Positions 21,801-33,133 of a stretch of DNA of 64,000 nucleotides are shown one piece after another. The DNA comes from Diphasiastrum complanatum (taxonomy: Eukaryota; Streptophyta; Lycopodiopsida; Lycopodiales; Lycopodiaceae), in assembly GCA_029204225.1 (NCBI GenBank), contig CM055105.1, positions 9,827,744 to 9,891,743 of the forward strand, read 5' to 3'. Within the stretch, counting starts at the first letter, position 1, and every line of letters begins with the position of its first letter. Under the pieces are notes generated by a model. That model made no database searches and was not told the DNA's origin. It worked only from the letters and a program-made list of their open reading frames with translations. Made by a program: the position numbers and the translations under genes.

Positions 21801-22260
21801 GAGCTGTAGAACAACTGATCAGACAGATCTTGATTCTACCAACAAAGCTCGCAGTTTACTTAACAAAGGATGAGAAAGAAACGAACGTGAACTCGAAACT
21901 TTTTCTATTCATGACCAACTCGAAAAGATTTCCAAAATAGTGTCTTGTGGAAGATCGTGGCTTTCTTGTTGAAGCTTGAAAGATTCGCGAACAGAATCTT
22001 TTCGCAAAATTTTTTTTGCTTCTTGTTCAAGCCTCAGATGTCACAAAATTGTCACGAACAATTCGCAAAATCTACTGGACTGTTCTTCAAGCTCACCTGT
22101 CACGAAACTATCTAGAACAGTTCGCGAAATATTCTAGCTTCCTTCAAGCTCGAGAATTGTCATATGTCGCAAACAATTCGCGAATGACCAAAATGTCGCA
22201 AAAAGACAAGTGTCGTGAACAATCATTGCAATTGGTTTCAATTCTGATGATCCTAGAGAA
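21801..22260 (+). other. 3' end of element C, probable LTR remnant
   Basis: The C pol frame runs on to a TAG at 21938. Beyond it the phrases CACGAAC-N-TTCGCGAA and TTCAAGCTC recur four or five times between 21970 and 22215, which looks like degenerate short repeats of an LTR. No second LTR copy of C is present to confirm this. Confidence 0.4.
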
Positions 22261-23050
22261 AGTTATTAGACTTTTAAGAAGGGCAGGGAGTGACCCAAAA
22301 CCCAAGTGGACACTTTTTGAATTGATTATATTGCATGCATGATTCATCATTCACAGTTTTTGATACTCAATCTGAGAAAGAATTGGATAAGTCAAGTTTT
22401 TTTTGTCACAGTCATGTCATTTCACACAAAGGGTTGTGTTTGAGTTGAATGTGTGTTTCTAAAGTGTTTTTCATTCATTTGAAACTCGTGGGAAAATTTG
22501 ACATCAAAATTTTAAGTGCTTCATTAGAAGATAGAGGCTAGATCCAAATTCAAAGTGATTGATTTTTTGCTGTGAGCAAGGACTCACATAATTGTTGCAA
22601 GTTTTTGCATAGGATTTGGTAGAATACCCGATTGTTTTTTGTTCCTATTGTCAAAGAGAGACAACATATTTAAATCCATTTTTTGTGTATACTAATTCAA
22701 CAAACTTGAGATCTAGAAATTTTTTTGAGTCATGTAACACATTGTTTCATACAATTTGAGTGTATTTGAGTCAATAGTGTTGTCTTTAAGCATTCTACAC
22801 ATGCCAAAAGAAGAAAGTACCAAAATTTGTCTATACTCCAATTCACTTTGAGAGGTTGATCTAGTTTGTCTTGTTTTGGTGGGATATTTGAGACCTATCT
22901 CAAATTCAGCTGCAAGATTTTGCATAGGATTTGGTAGTACACCAATTGTTTTGGTTCCTATAGTGAAAAAGTAGGAACACACTCAATTCCTATGGTTAGA
23001 AGTGTAGCAAACATATTGTTGTCCATTTACAAGAAGTCTTCACATAATGG
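22261..23050 (+). other. Element E leader fragment
   Basis: A copia leader that ends TTCACATAATGG, that is, at the gag ATG. It includes a phrase duplicated in place: GCATAGGATTTGGTAGNANACC at 22607 and again near 22922. The opening phrase AAGAGGGCAGGGAG-like matches the leaders at 58.7 and 61.0 kb. The matching gag resumes at 26969 after element D. Confidence 0.7.
23046..23050. repeat. Target-site duplication of element D, left copy
   Basis: AATGG before the 5' LTR; CATGG after the 3' LTR at 26968-26972. Four of five bases agree; one copy has mutated. The duplicated bases contain the ATG of gag E. Confidence 0.7.
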
Positions 23051-23329
23051 TGTGAGAAATTGGCAAAAATCTAGCTTGGTATTTTTATGAAAGAAGTTTG
23101 TAAGTGAATCTCAAATGTGTGGAGGATGTTCCCACGTGTGGAGAATTGTGAATACTTCCCACACGTGTGAGTGAGAGTTGGAAGTGATTGAATGCATGTA
23201 GTAGTGTGTTTTTGCCATAGAATCAAAGATAGATCTTGAATCTCAATCTAATCTTGATCTTGGTGCATCCACACATCTTAGGAGATTGCAAGTACATGTT
23301 GTGGACAGTCCACATGTGTGAAATCAACA
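23051..23329 (+). repeat. 5' LTR of element D
   Basis: 279 bp, unusually short for copia. It holds two G-box-like palindromes (CCCACGTGTGG near 23132, CCACACGTGTGAG near 23159) and its last 170 bp match the end of the B LTR. The same LTR tail occurs at 38216-38314. Confidence 0.95.
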
Positions 23330-24085
23330 TGGTATTAGAGCCTACCTAAGGTTACCATGCATTTTGATCCATTTGAGTGAAAACTATTCATCAATCTTGA
23401 GCTACAAATTGTCAAGATCCATTTTTCTAGCTATCTTGTCCAATTTTGGATCAAAAGAGATCAATAGGGCATTGATTGGGTCTGACTTGGTACTGTACAA
23501 AATCAGATGCTCAGACACATATGAGGAATATCCAATTTCAGTTTGGGAGTTCTCTTTCATGTTTGATCCAAAAATCTTGCTAGATAGCTTGTTTTAAAGC
23601 TATTTTTGTCTAGTTTTTGATGCAATCAGTTTCATTCCATTTGCTTGTGCCAATCAAAAGTTATAAGCTTTTGAAGAGGGTTAGGTAGGGCACCTAGACC
23701 TAGGTGGACACATTTGGTTTGGTCAAGAGATTGCTTGGTTGATCCAAAATCACAGTTGAATGCTTACCAATCTCATCTATATGTGATCTAGGCACTATTT
23801 TGTGATCTTACCATTTTGTTTCATGCAATATCATTGTATTTGAGTCAAAATTAATTTCTTAGTGTATTTCACACGTGCTAGGAGTGTTTGATCCTAACTT
23901 TGCCCATACTCCATCATTTTATGTGAAGTAGATCTAGTTTTGGAGAGATTGAGATAGCTAGTGAGAATCATCTCACAGTTTGTTGCAAGATCTTGCATAG
24001 GAGATGGTAGCACACCATTATTGGACCCTATAGTGAGAGAGAAGCAACATTTTTTGTTCATCACTTTTATTTATCTCCACTTTAC
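23330..24085 (+). promoter_or_regulatory. Primer-binding site and leader of element D
   Basis: TGGTATTAGAGCC follows the LTR; one base differs from the iMet-tRNA complement. The leader is collinear with that of B, including GGGCACCTAGACC near 23690. Confidence 0.8.
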
Positions 24086-24968
24086 ATGAGTTCAATGAGT
24101 TCATAGTTGTGGCAACCAAGTGAGAGATTGTCTACTTCGAGCTATTCAATATGGAAGTTGAGGATGGAGTCCATCTTGATACTCCAAGATGTGATGGAAA
24201 TTGTACTTGGGATTGAGGGGGAGCCTCAAGTCCTTCAAGAAGTACAAAAATACAAGAAGAGAGCTAGGACGGCTCTCCATTACATTAAGATGAATGTCTC
24301 TAATGAGATATTGAGGAAGATTGGTGATTGTTCTACATCCAAGGAAGCATGGGATTGTCTCTTGTCTATCTATGAGGCTAAGAATACCTCTAGGCTCCTC
24401 ACTCTTAGAAATCAAGTCTTCCAAAGTAGTCAAAAGAGTGATGAGAGTGCATCTAATTATGTTTTGAGAGTCAAGGATATTCATACGGAGCTTGCACGTA
24501 TTGGTGACTCAATCAATCAAAGTGAGCTAGTCCAAGTCATTCTCAATGGCTTGAGAGATGAATATGACAACCTTGTCCAATCCTATGCCATTAAGGAGGA
24601 GCTACCAAGTTTGGAGGCCCTTCAAAGTGTGCTTATTTCTGAAGAATCAAGACAAGAGTACAAACTCTTGAGGATGGACAAGCTATCACTCAATCATGAT
24701 GATGGCAAAGTTCTATTTGCCAAGCACAAAGAGAGGAGTAAGAAGCAACACCATCACTTCTCTAATGACAAAGCTAAAGACCAAGATGGAGAGGAGGAGA
24801 ATACCTCTCATGCTTCTACTTCCTAAAGAAGAAGAAGATCAAGTGCTTTTGTTGTGGCAAGAAAGGCCATTATGCCACCAATTGCTTCAAGAAGAAGAAT
24901 CAACTTAATCAAGACAACATCACCAATGAGAAAGAAGACTATATTGCAAGTGATGGAGAAGGCTCTCT
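24086..24968 (+). pseudogene. gag: Element D gag
   Basis: Starts MSSMSS, then a TAG where B has Ser. A long frame runs from 24107 to 24826 (capsid region, MNVSNEILRKIGDCSTSKEAWDCL and the following conserved blocks). A short deletion at 24824 shifts the frame before the zinc knuckle, which itself is intact in the next frame (CFCCGKKGHYATNC, near 24845-24886). One upstream stop plus one frameshift make it non-functional. Confidence 0.85.
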
Positions 24969-24969
24969 T

Positions 24970-25850
24970 ATGGCATCAAGCTTCTCCTCTTCTACCTTCA
25001 ACAAGGATGACTCATGGTATATTGATAGTGGAGCATCTTCACATATGTGTGGATCCAAGCACTCTTTTTCATCTATTATGCCTTATGATGGAGTCAAGAA
25101 GACCATATACATTGCAAGTAAGCATGAGTGCAATATTGAAAGAGTAGGGATTATTCCCTTGAAGCTTGCATCTTCCAAAGATCTCTTCCTCAACAATGTT
25201 CTTCTTGTCCCAATGCTTACAAAGAACATCTTAAGTGTTGGCCAACTTCTTAATTGTGGTTTTGATGTCAATTTCAATATTGAAAATTGTGTGATCAAGA
25301 AGGATGGTAAGCTCCTTGCATATGGATCAAGATTTGAAGGCATCTACAAATTGGATCCAAGTGAGAGTGCAAACTCTCTTGATGTTTCTTATTTGTCCAG
25401 TATTTCAAAGGAGGATGATCACACAAGATGCACATATCTTCTCTCTTCAAGTATTATGGTGTATGATTTTCCTTATTATTCAAAGCATATGTTAAAAAGA
25501 AATTCTCATTGAAGATCAAAGCTTTGAGGAGTATTGGAGCTCTTGAAGGAATAGCACCATATGAAATTTTATTCAAGATGAAGCCTAAGGTTGATCACCT
25601 TAGTGAACTTGGTAGTTCTTGCTTTGCACATATTCCCTTGGAAACAAGGAGGAAGGATGATCCAAGCTCATGGATCATGATTGGATACTCATCCATCAAG
25701 GAGGCCTTTAGTGTCTTTACACTCTCTATTTCAAAAGTGATTGTGAATAGAGATGTCATATTGCATGAAGATTCAATCTTGGAAGTGGCCGAGATCAAGG
25801 CTTCTCAAGGAGCATCACAAGTTATCTCTTTTCGAGTCTTTATGGCTCAC
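24970..25850 (+). pseudogene. pol: Element D protease and collapsed integrase
   Basis: Protease is readable (WYIDSGASSHMCGSK, Asp codon near 25024; then IPLKLASSKDLFLNNVLLVP). After SISKE the frame jumps to DDHTRCTYLLSS, losing about 85 residues that carry the HHCC zinc site and the first core Asp. A second deletion after KIKALRS removes the second Asp and the Glu and joins ALEGIAPYEILFKMKPKVDHL (integrase C-terminal part). The segment ends near 25840 with no RT. Confidence 0.85.
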
Positions 25851-26660
25851 CTTACATGGCAAAGAAGGGCATCTTTCATGTTGTATCTACTACAACACAT
25901 TCATATATGCTTATCTTCCTTTGCTTGATATGCTATCTTGCTTCATTGAATTTTTTGGATCTCAAAGTTCAAGAAAAGCTATACTAGTTTTGTATGATGC
26001 TTATGGTATGGACATATTTCTTGTAATTATTGACTTAGATATGTTTTCAATACTTTTTAGCAAGATATTGTATTGTCAAAAGTATGCTCTTGGTTCTAGT
26101 AAGAACAAGATTGAGCTAGGTAGTCACTTTTTTGAAAATCATGTTTTCACATGTTTTGAGGCAAATTGTAAACTCCTCTTGAGATTAAGTGAAGCATCCA
26201 AAGTGGACACTTACATCCTTGAGAGAGTAACTAGCCTAAAAAAAGATCAAGATAGTCTTTGATATCAAGATTAGATCCATCATGTATATAGTTCATTGTA
26301 TGTGGACTAGTCAAGCTAGAAAGCATAATCTTGATAATCATCATTGTTTCACATCTTATGATCTTGATCTCCATGATCCTTATGAGGCTTGGAAGCCTCG
26401 GATTTCTCTATTTATGGTGCATCCATCATGCAAGTGGAACTTTCAAAGCAAAGATCATCATCAAGCAGGGAGGAAGCCCATGATCATAGTGGCATATTGG
26501 TGGAACACTCTTCAAAGGCATTGGCAAGAGATCTCTACCAAAAGATTTTATCATGGATATGGTGAGGGTGCTACTATGATGGATCCCTTGGCTGATCTTC
26601 ACTTCTTATGCATACCAAAGGATTCACTCAAAAAGATTTACAAACTTCTCAAGTGATCTA
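25850..26660 (+). CDS. Element D non-pol 3' module, unknown
   Basis: It replaces RT/RNase H. A frame at 25753-26262 ends with FFENHVFTCFEANCKLLLRL, then SEASKVDTYILERVTSLKK. A further frame (26282-26656) ends LHFLCIPKDSLKKIYKLLK just before the polypurine tract. The block CKLL(L/M)R(L/I)SEASKVDTYI and a downstream NLDNH...(E)(A/T)WK stretch recur in element F (45040-45290). In both, a TATCATGGATATGGTG phrase and GGCTGATCTTCAC lie near the 3' end. I recognise no domain. It is broken by stops between the two frames. It could be captured host sequence or an env-like/3' ORF. Confidence 0.5.
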
Positions 26661-26678
26661 GTACCTTTCCAAGCTATT

Positions 26679-26688
26679 TTTTGAGGAG
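26679..26688 (+). promoter_or_regulatory. Polypurine tract of element D
   Basis: TTTTTGAGGAG directly before the 3' LTR, nearly identical to that of F at 45736-45746. Confidence 0.75.
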
Positions 26689-26967
26689 TGTGAGAAACTG
26701 GCAAAAATCTAGCTTGTTATTTTTATGATAGAATTTTGTAAGTGAATCTCACATGTGTGGAGGATGTTCCCACGTGTGGAGAATTGTGAATACTTCCCAC
26801 ACGTGTGAGTGAGGGTTGGAAGTTATTGAATGCATGTAGTAGTGTGTTTTTGCCATAGAATCAAAGATAGATCTTGAATCTCAATCTAATCTTGATCTTG
26901 GTGCATCTACACATCTTAGGAGATCACAAGTACATGTTGTGGATAGTCCACACGTGTGAAATCAACA
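26689..26967 (+). repeat. 3' LTR of element D
   Basis: 279 bp, TGTGAGAAACTGG to AAATCAACA. Immediately followed by the CATGG duplication and gag E. Confidence 0.95.
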
Positions 26968-26968
26968 C

Positions 26969-27592
26969 ATGGCATCTATAGGAGATTTTCTCTTTGAAGC
27001 TAGTGAAAGACTAAATACATTCAACTATTCAGTTTGGAAGGATAGGATAGAATATTTGTTGGTTCTATATGGTGTAATGGACATAGTATTAGGAATTGAA
27101 GTTGAACCTGAAACTTATAATGAGTCTCAGATATTCAAGAAGAGAGCAAGAATTGCTTTTGATATCATCAAATTGAACATCTCTGATGAGATGTTGAGAG
27201 AAATAAGTTCATGTACCTCAGCCAAGCAAGCTTGAAAGACTCTTAAGATCTTTTTTGAAGCAATTATCACATCAAGACTACTTACTCTTAGAAATAAGAT
27301 CTTTTCTAGTTTCCAAAGAGTTCATGAAAGTGCTTCAAGTTTTGTAATGAGAGTAAAAGTTCCTCACAGAGAGATAGCATGCATAGGAGATACTCTAGAG
27401 AACAGTCAACTTGTTCAAGTAGTCCTTAATGGACTTAGAGAAGAGTATGCAAATGTTGTGCAAACTTATGCTATCAAGGAGGAGATGCCATCTATGGAGG
27501 CTCTATATGATATTCTTATTGCTGAAGAATGCAGACAAAAGAACAAGCTGTCGAAGATCAACACACTTTCAAGGAAGGATGGTATCTATGGA
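26969..27592 (+). pseudogene. gag: Element E gag, interrupted at both ends
   Basis: MASIGDFLFEASERLNTFNYSVWK is followed by the capsid blocks (LNISDEMLREISSC; VVLNGLREEYANVVQTYAIKEEMPSMEALY). A TGA follows SAKQA where relatives have Trp, and a frame change follows. About 200 codons remain. It is cut after DGIYG by the start of a family F LTR at 27593. The protein is only distantly similar to gag B, so E is a separate lineage. Confidence 0.85.
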
Positions 27593-27814
27593 TGTGAAAA
27601 ATGCAAAAATAAGCTTGGTAGAGGCCAAAAATCATGTATATAGGATGATTACACATGTGTGGAGCCTGTTTCCACGTGTGAAAATAGTGTACTTGTCATG
27701 TACCATAACCATATGGGTTGTACATATGATTTAATTCAAGTTCTAGTGGCTAAAAAGGCCAAAAACTAGTTTTCTAGACATATGACACATGGCATCAATC
27801 TATTGATTGCATGA
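27593..27814 (+). repeat. Family F LTR fragment
   Basis: The first 222 bp of a family F LTR (TGTGAAAAATGCAAAAATAAG), nearly identical to 40393-40614. It ends abruptly in gypsy sequence. Confidence 0.9.
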
Positions 27815-27879
27815 CATATTGCAAGAATGTATGCATGGATCGCATTCCACCGAGCAATCTCTTCTCCCTCACCATGACA

Positions 27880-29084
27880 TTGAACAATCCCACTTACACC
27901 TATTGCTCTGAAGAACCAATATCTTGATCAGTATTGTAATTCCATTGGTCATTATCAATCGAAGATGTTGGTTCCATCATATTCGCAGAAGTAGGATGTT
28001 GGACTAGAGGAGCTGGTAAAGCTAATCATTCTGGAAATCCAAGTCTAGTGGCCTTACCATAAGTTCCCTTCCAATTTGGTTTATCTTTGTACTATAACTT
28101 AGTATATTTGTGTTGAATAACTCGAGGATTAAATGCGCAAAAAGCTGTATCATGTGCAATAGAGTTGCTCAAATGACAATAAGTATCCGTCACATGTCTT
28201 TTCAGTGTTAGACACTCATTTATAGTGTGAATTTTAGCACAGATTGCACACCACACGTTTTTTCTGCTAGGAAATGTTTTAGCCATCTTATTACTTTCTT
28301 TTCCAACCTTGGCATTCTGATCTTCCAATGATTTCAACTTTGTTTCAAATTGGGATTGCATCTTCTGTAACTGCATCTGCTACTTCTGAGAAAGTTCTTG
28401 AAACTTATCTATCATCAACTCAGCTGTTGCATTAACGTTCATAGATGCAATAGTTGTAGATGTTGTAGTCATTTCCCCAACTTTATACGACAACATTCCC
28501 ATATTTGGTTCATCATTTGAATCTTCATCCTCTCACGTATTGCGTCATCCATTGCATATTATAGTAAACATATAATCACTTTGATGATTACGTTCACGTC
28601 TGATTCTCTTAGGTAGACCTCCTAAGAACCACATAATCATAGTGTCAATATTAATTAGTTCAGGATCACACTCAAATTGGAGATTCTTGACTTGTTCAAT
28701 GTAATCTCACACCTTTTCTCTCTTTTCCATTTTAATTTTACTTAAAAGTAGAAAAAGATCTTCCAAAAACTTTCTGAGTTTAAATCTTGTAATTAGTACT
28801 TTCCAATCCATATGTTCAGTCTCATCTTGGTTGGAAAATCTTGGTTGGAAAACCAATCTTGCGCTGCTCCAATTATGGACATAGAAAATAACTTAAGTTT
28901 ATCTTGTGGAAAACTTACTTCGCCATAGCCTCACACGATTCAAAAAAGATTTTGAGAAATTTGACTAGATCATATAACCCATTATATTTTGACAACTCTA
29001 GATGAGGTATTCTTCTAATAACAATTTGTAGAACAACAATCAGAGAATCAGGTATCTCAAGTTCAATATCTAAATCAGACATTC
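27880..29084 (-). pseudogene. gag: Gypsy-type gag of element G1
   Basis: Begins MSDLDIELEIPDSL and contains IPHLELSKYNG...VKFLKIFFESCEAMAK, the entry of the retrotransposon gag domain, then FLGGLPKRIRRE-like sequence. After several stops comes a coiled-coil-like stretch (QLQKMQSQFETKLKSLEDQ) and a zinc knuckle CAICAKIHTINEC (CX2CX3HX4C, near 28230). This knuckle is one residue shorter than the standard. A second Cys/His cluster follows. At least five in-frame stops. Confidence 0.75.
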
Positions 29085-30442
29085 TTCCAAATCACTTCTT
29101 AAGATCAATGAGATTGGATCTAGATTTTTCAATTAAATCCTATATCTAATCAGATCTGTAAAACTTTATCACTTGTCAATAATCAAATTTTGATTTTGAA
29201 AAAAGACCTTGATCAAGCGATCAACACTCTAGAAATATGAATTTCTCAGAATCAAACTGTAACAAAATATTCTAAAAATTTGACAGTAGCTAGATCTAAT
29301 AGATCACAACTCAAAATCGTTTTGGCGAAGGTTTCCTTAGCAAAGGTTCCCTAAGTGAAGGTTGACTCGACGAGGGCCTTTACTACTATTTTGGGTAGAA
29401 AATAACTTATCAAACTATTTGCGACACATCTAGTAAAACTAACTTTCATCTGATTGACAGTAGATATATTTGGTAATAATAATACTAGGATAGAACTGGT
29501 GAAAATTATTTTTTTGGCAAACAATAACTTTTTACAGCTTGGCAAGGATTAGAATGCCCTTTTGGAACAATCCATATATAGGTAACCTTCATCGAACTCA
29601 AAAATAATGGAATACTATATTTGGAAACCTTAGACAACTCGGCGAAGATTTAGGTAAAAGATCAAGAGTGATACTTTTATTTTTGCAAAAAAGATTACTT
29701 TTTTGACAAAAATAGCCCAATATACCAACTGACATTGACTTAACATTCACCCAACTTACTAATTACCAACAAAAGTATGGTGGACTGACTTTGACTCTGG
29801 TGAAGGTTCTGACTAAGATTCTTCTCATAGAAGTGATATTCTTGTAGAAAGGAGTTAAACTTTCTACAAAAAGTTTAACACCTTTCTATTTTTCGAATCA
29901 ACCTTTGCCAACGTGGATATAGATAGATTTGGGTCAAATCTAAGTACAATAGACCAGGCGAAGATAATTGATTTTTTGTATTTTATTTTTTTTTAGGAAT
30001 TTTTCACTTTTTTGGATAGTTTTTGTTCAATTTCTGAAAATCGACTGGAAACTAATGTTCGCCCTTCAAATTGTATCTACAATACATCATGGCGATACTG
30101 TCTGCAACTCGTCGAAGTTTGGTTGCAAAGGAACACAAAGTTATCGGTAAATTTTGTCTCTTTTGTCACCAAAATAACAAAAATGAAGGATATTTATTGA
30201 TTTCTTAGAATTTTTCAGATCCAAATGGATCTTTAGGAATGGTGATCTATCTGGCTTCTCCTACTAAACAATCAAAATTGATTTCAAACAAAAAAATCCA
30301 CACAAATCAAGCAAAATATCTCCCAAATTAACTCTAAAATGCAATTTTAACACTATTATGCCAAGACAAGATGCCTAAATGCAAACTAACATCCAAGCAT
30401 AGATCATAAACATGCTAAAAAAAATGAAAAATTGGCATATCT
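29085..30442 (-). other. Leader of element G1, no ORF
   Basis: AT-rich untranslated stretch between gag and the primer-binding site. The last 280 bp match 35605-35850 (leader of G2). Short frames at 29968-30200 have no support. Confidence 0.55.
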
Positions 30443-30462
30443 TCTCGGCAACGGTGCCAAAA
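30443..30462 (-). promoter_or_regulatory. Primer-binding site of gypsy element G1
   Basis: On the minus strand TTTTGGCACCGTTGCCGAGAAG follows the LTR end. It resembles the TGGCGCCGTTGCCGGGGA-type site known in plant gypsy elements. The same site at 35835-35855 reads TTTGGTGTCGTTGTCGGGGA. Confidence 0.75.
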
Positions 30463-30542
30463 TCGTAGCGGATATTTCTTATCCACCTTTAAACCTAGAT
30501 CCAAGCTCTATCAAGCATCAAGAGATGAAGGGGGTTGTTGTC

Positions 30543-30710
30543 ATGCAGAGATTCATTCCCATGAGAGCAATAGCATAGTTCATAATCAAACACATGCTTA
30601 TGATCCACATCTAACACTAATCATTAATGCAGAGATTCATTCCCATGAGAGCAATAGCATAGTTCATAATCAAACACATGCTTATGATCCACATCTAACA
30701 CTAATCATTA
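30543..30710. repeat. Exact 84-bp tandem duplication
   Basis: Two adjacent copies starting ATGCAGAGATTCATTCCC at 30543 and 30627, apparently without a mismatch. G2 has only one copy of this segment. Confidence 0.9.
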
Positions 30711-30755
30711 ACACTACAATCAATTAACACTACTCAACAATTATAAAAACTTACT

Positions 30756-30892
<137 letters not shown>

Positions 30893-31200
30893 TATATCAT
30901 CAATTAGAAAATCCAAAGAAAACATGAGAGATGGAGGAGGAAAGAAGGAGAGCAAAGACATTCCATATTTATTCAATAAGAGGCTCAACCTGCTTATATT
31001 AAAATGAAGTGAAGTGTACAAAATAGCTTGAATTCACCACTATATATAGTGGATTTTAGGGTGTTGGCCTCAAATCCTATTGGCCAATCTCCCTCTCTCT
31101 TATTATTTGAAATTCGAATTTTGGGAAGAGACCTTTTTATTCTCTAACTTGACTATTAGGCCTTGCGACATTAAAAGTCCCACAAAAAGGTATAAAGTCC

Positions 31201-31579
31201 GCTACTTTCCACTTACCTCCTCTTCTCTTTTTCCATACTTCTTACTTCTATAACATTTCCCTCTCTATCGAGGTTATTTCCTACCTAAAGGAACTACATA
31301 AGGAGGTTGCTTTATTTGTGTTGCAATATCTTTTGGGATAACTTTTCATTCTTGAATAATCAATAAGTATAGGGATACTATATCTTTTTGAAGGCTAGCT
31401 TTTTCAAGATCAAAATATGACTGTCAACATTTTTTTTTATTGTTTTAGTTAAGTTTTAAGAATTGATGTTGAGTCTAAAATAAACACTTATCTTTTGAAA
31501 AGATGTTGTCGTCCCATGCTTGTGTTTTTTAATTACTTGAACTACATGAGGCCATACTTTATATTTGAATGGTATGTAG
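31201..31579. other. Unassigned stretch between gypsy LTR pieces
   Basis: No ORF or repeat partner recognised within the window. Confidence 0.3.
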
Positions 31580-31935
31580 GGTGTGTAGTCTTAGTCAGTG
31601 AGTAGCCCTTCCACCTATCAAAGAGGGTTAGAGCACTAGATATGTACCTAACTATGCCAAGTTGCTAGATTTAGATGCATTCTTCTCTTTTCTCCTAACT
31701 CTACTCTACTTTAACACTACTTCCACTAACTCTGATCCACTTAACACTACTACCACTAACTCTAACCACATGTGTTCATCTTGATAGAGGGTGAATAGAG
31801 AAGGAGAGAGAGATAGAGGTAGAATAGAGAAAGAGAGAGGGAGATAGAGGTAGAGAAGAGGGTAGAGATGGAGGTTAGCTCAAATGCTCAATGTCATGCT
31901 TATGGAAAAACTTTAACTAGCATAAAACAAAAACA
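31580..31935 (-). repeat. Family H gypsy LTR fragment
   Basis: Matches 59073-59400: CCACCTATCAA.GAGGGTTAG, then ACCTAACTATGC, a run of CTAACTCTAC motifs and a GAGAGAGATAGAG stretch. It directly follows (in minus orientation) the end of the gypsy integrase remnant, as expected for a 3' LTR. Confidence 0.65.
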
Positions 31936-31939
31936 ATGA

Positions 31940-33010
31940 AAACTACATGGCTGAGGATCTCCTTTACTCGGAATGGGCCTTTGACTGTGACCTTCAACTC
32001 TCCCTTGATCGCCTTAGTTTTATACATGAGGACTAGATCTCCTGATCGAAGATCTTTCTTGTACAGTCAGTGATTATGCCATGCCTTGCGCCGCTTCTTC
32101 TCAGCCGCCAACGCATGGACAACTAGTAAGCACGTCTTTGAATCTGGTTGACAAGCATGCCCAGCCATACAGTCAATGATTGTCAATGCGTCCATGCATC
32201 TCACAATATCCGTTTCAGAGTCGTAATGACCTCCCTTGGCTTGCCTTGGGCGATCAAGTGTATGATCAGTGGTAAACGATCCGTCATCAGCTTTTGGTGT
32301 AATCAGTTTCATCGCCCATGTGGTTGGATCAACCTTTACAGCCTGTTCTTTGTTCTCGAAAGTGACTTTTCTAGTTCTCCAGTTGTGAATCACTTGCATG
32401 ATCCTTAACCAAGGTCTTCCTAGTCATGCGATAGTCAGAAAGGGACTCTGGTATGTCCATCACCACAAAAGTGATTACAAACTGGATTGTCACTAGTTTC
32501 ACAAGGATGTCGTCAACTACCCCCTTTTGTTTTACACAGGATTGATCCACTAATTTAATGGTAGATTTTGCTGGCTTCAATCCTTGCAACCCCCATTTTT
32601 TATGCAAGGTAGTGGAGATCAAAATTTACACCCGATTATCCATCTACCACTATTGCTTTTTCCTTGAACCTCTTGTGGTGGATTGGCATGGTGATGTTGT
32701 GTTCTTCACTCTCCCGCACTGCCCCAATATGGATGACATTGCTTGTTCCATCGTAGTTTGCATAGTATAAGGGGACTTTTACTGCTATTTTTGGTTCCAT
32801 TTTGGTTGATTTAGCTAAGATGCTCTTGGCTTGGGGTGCAATCCGTAGTAACTCACCGAGAGATAAGTTCACATGGCTGGACAGTAAAGTGGTGAGCACA
32901 CGTGTCTGTGGGGCCTTTGAAACTTCCATATGGAATGATGATTCATGATGATGCAAGTAGTTGTTTTGATCCGTTCTCACTGGGAGGCCGCTGGTGGTGC
33001 TGGTTCTTCC
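31940..33010 (-). pseudogene. pol: Gypsy protease joined to integrase tail (pol core missing)
   Basis: From high to low coordinates: a gag/protease linker (SSHVNLSLGELLRIAP), the protease active site (VVDG, then a stop, then SGVNF; the family form is DGGSGVN), the protease body (KLVDQSCVKQKGVVDDILVK), then after a frameshift LGRPWLRIMQVIHNW. RT, RNase H and the integrase core are absent. The frame continues to KKRRKAWHNH and, past a TGA, DLRSGDLVLMYKTKAIKGELK and GPFRVKEIL, the typical C-terminal domain of gypsy integrases. This is an internally deleted gypsy element. Confidence 0.75.
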
Positions 33011-33133
33011 TTAGGTTGAGGTTTTGCAAGAGCTTCTCTTGCTTGTGAGGAATTAAAGAGGCTACGACTAGGGGTCCAATAGCATGCGAGGGATCTCCAC
33101 AAACTCTATATGTACTTCTCCTTATGATCATTA

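Larger units (their letters stand above)
23051..26967 (+). mobile_element. Element D: pol-less copia-derived element
   Basis: 3,917 bp with 279-bp LTRs (TGTGAGAAA...AAATCAACA). By hand count the LTRs differ at about 12 of 279 positions (4.3%). The leader, gag and protease are B-like. Integrase is reduced to scraps, RT and RNase H are absent, and an unrelated 3' segment (25850-26660) fills the space. It is therefore non-autonomous. It sits in the start codon of gag of element E. Confidence 0.9.

Noticed and set aside
21801-22260. Minisatellite of TTCGCGAA units
   Set aside because: The units are too irregular in spacing and sequence; an LTR remnant of element C is the simpler reading.
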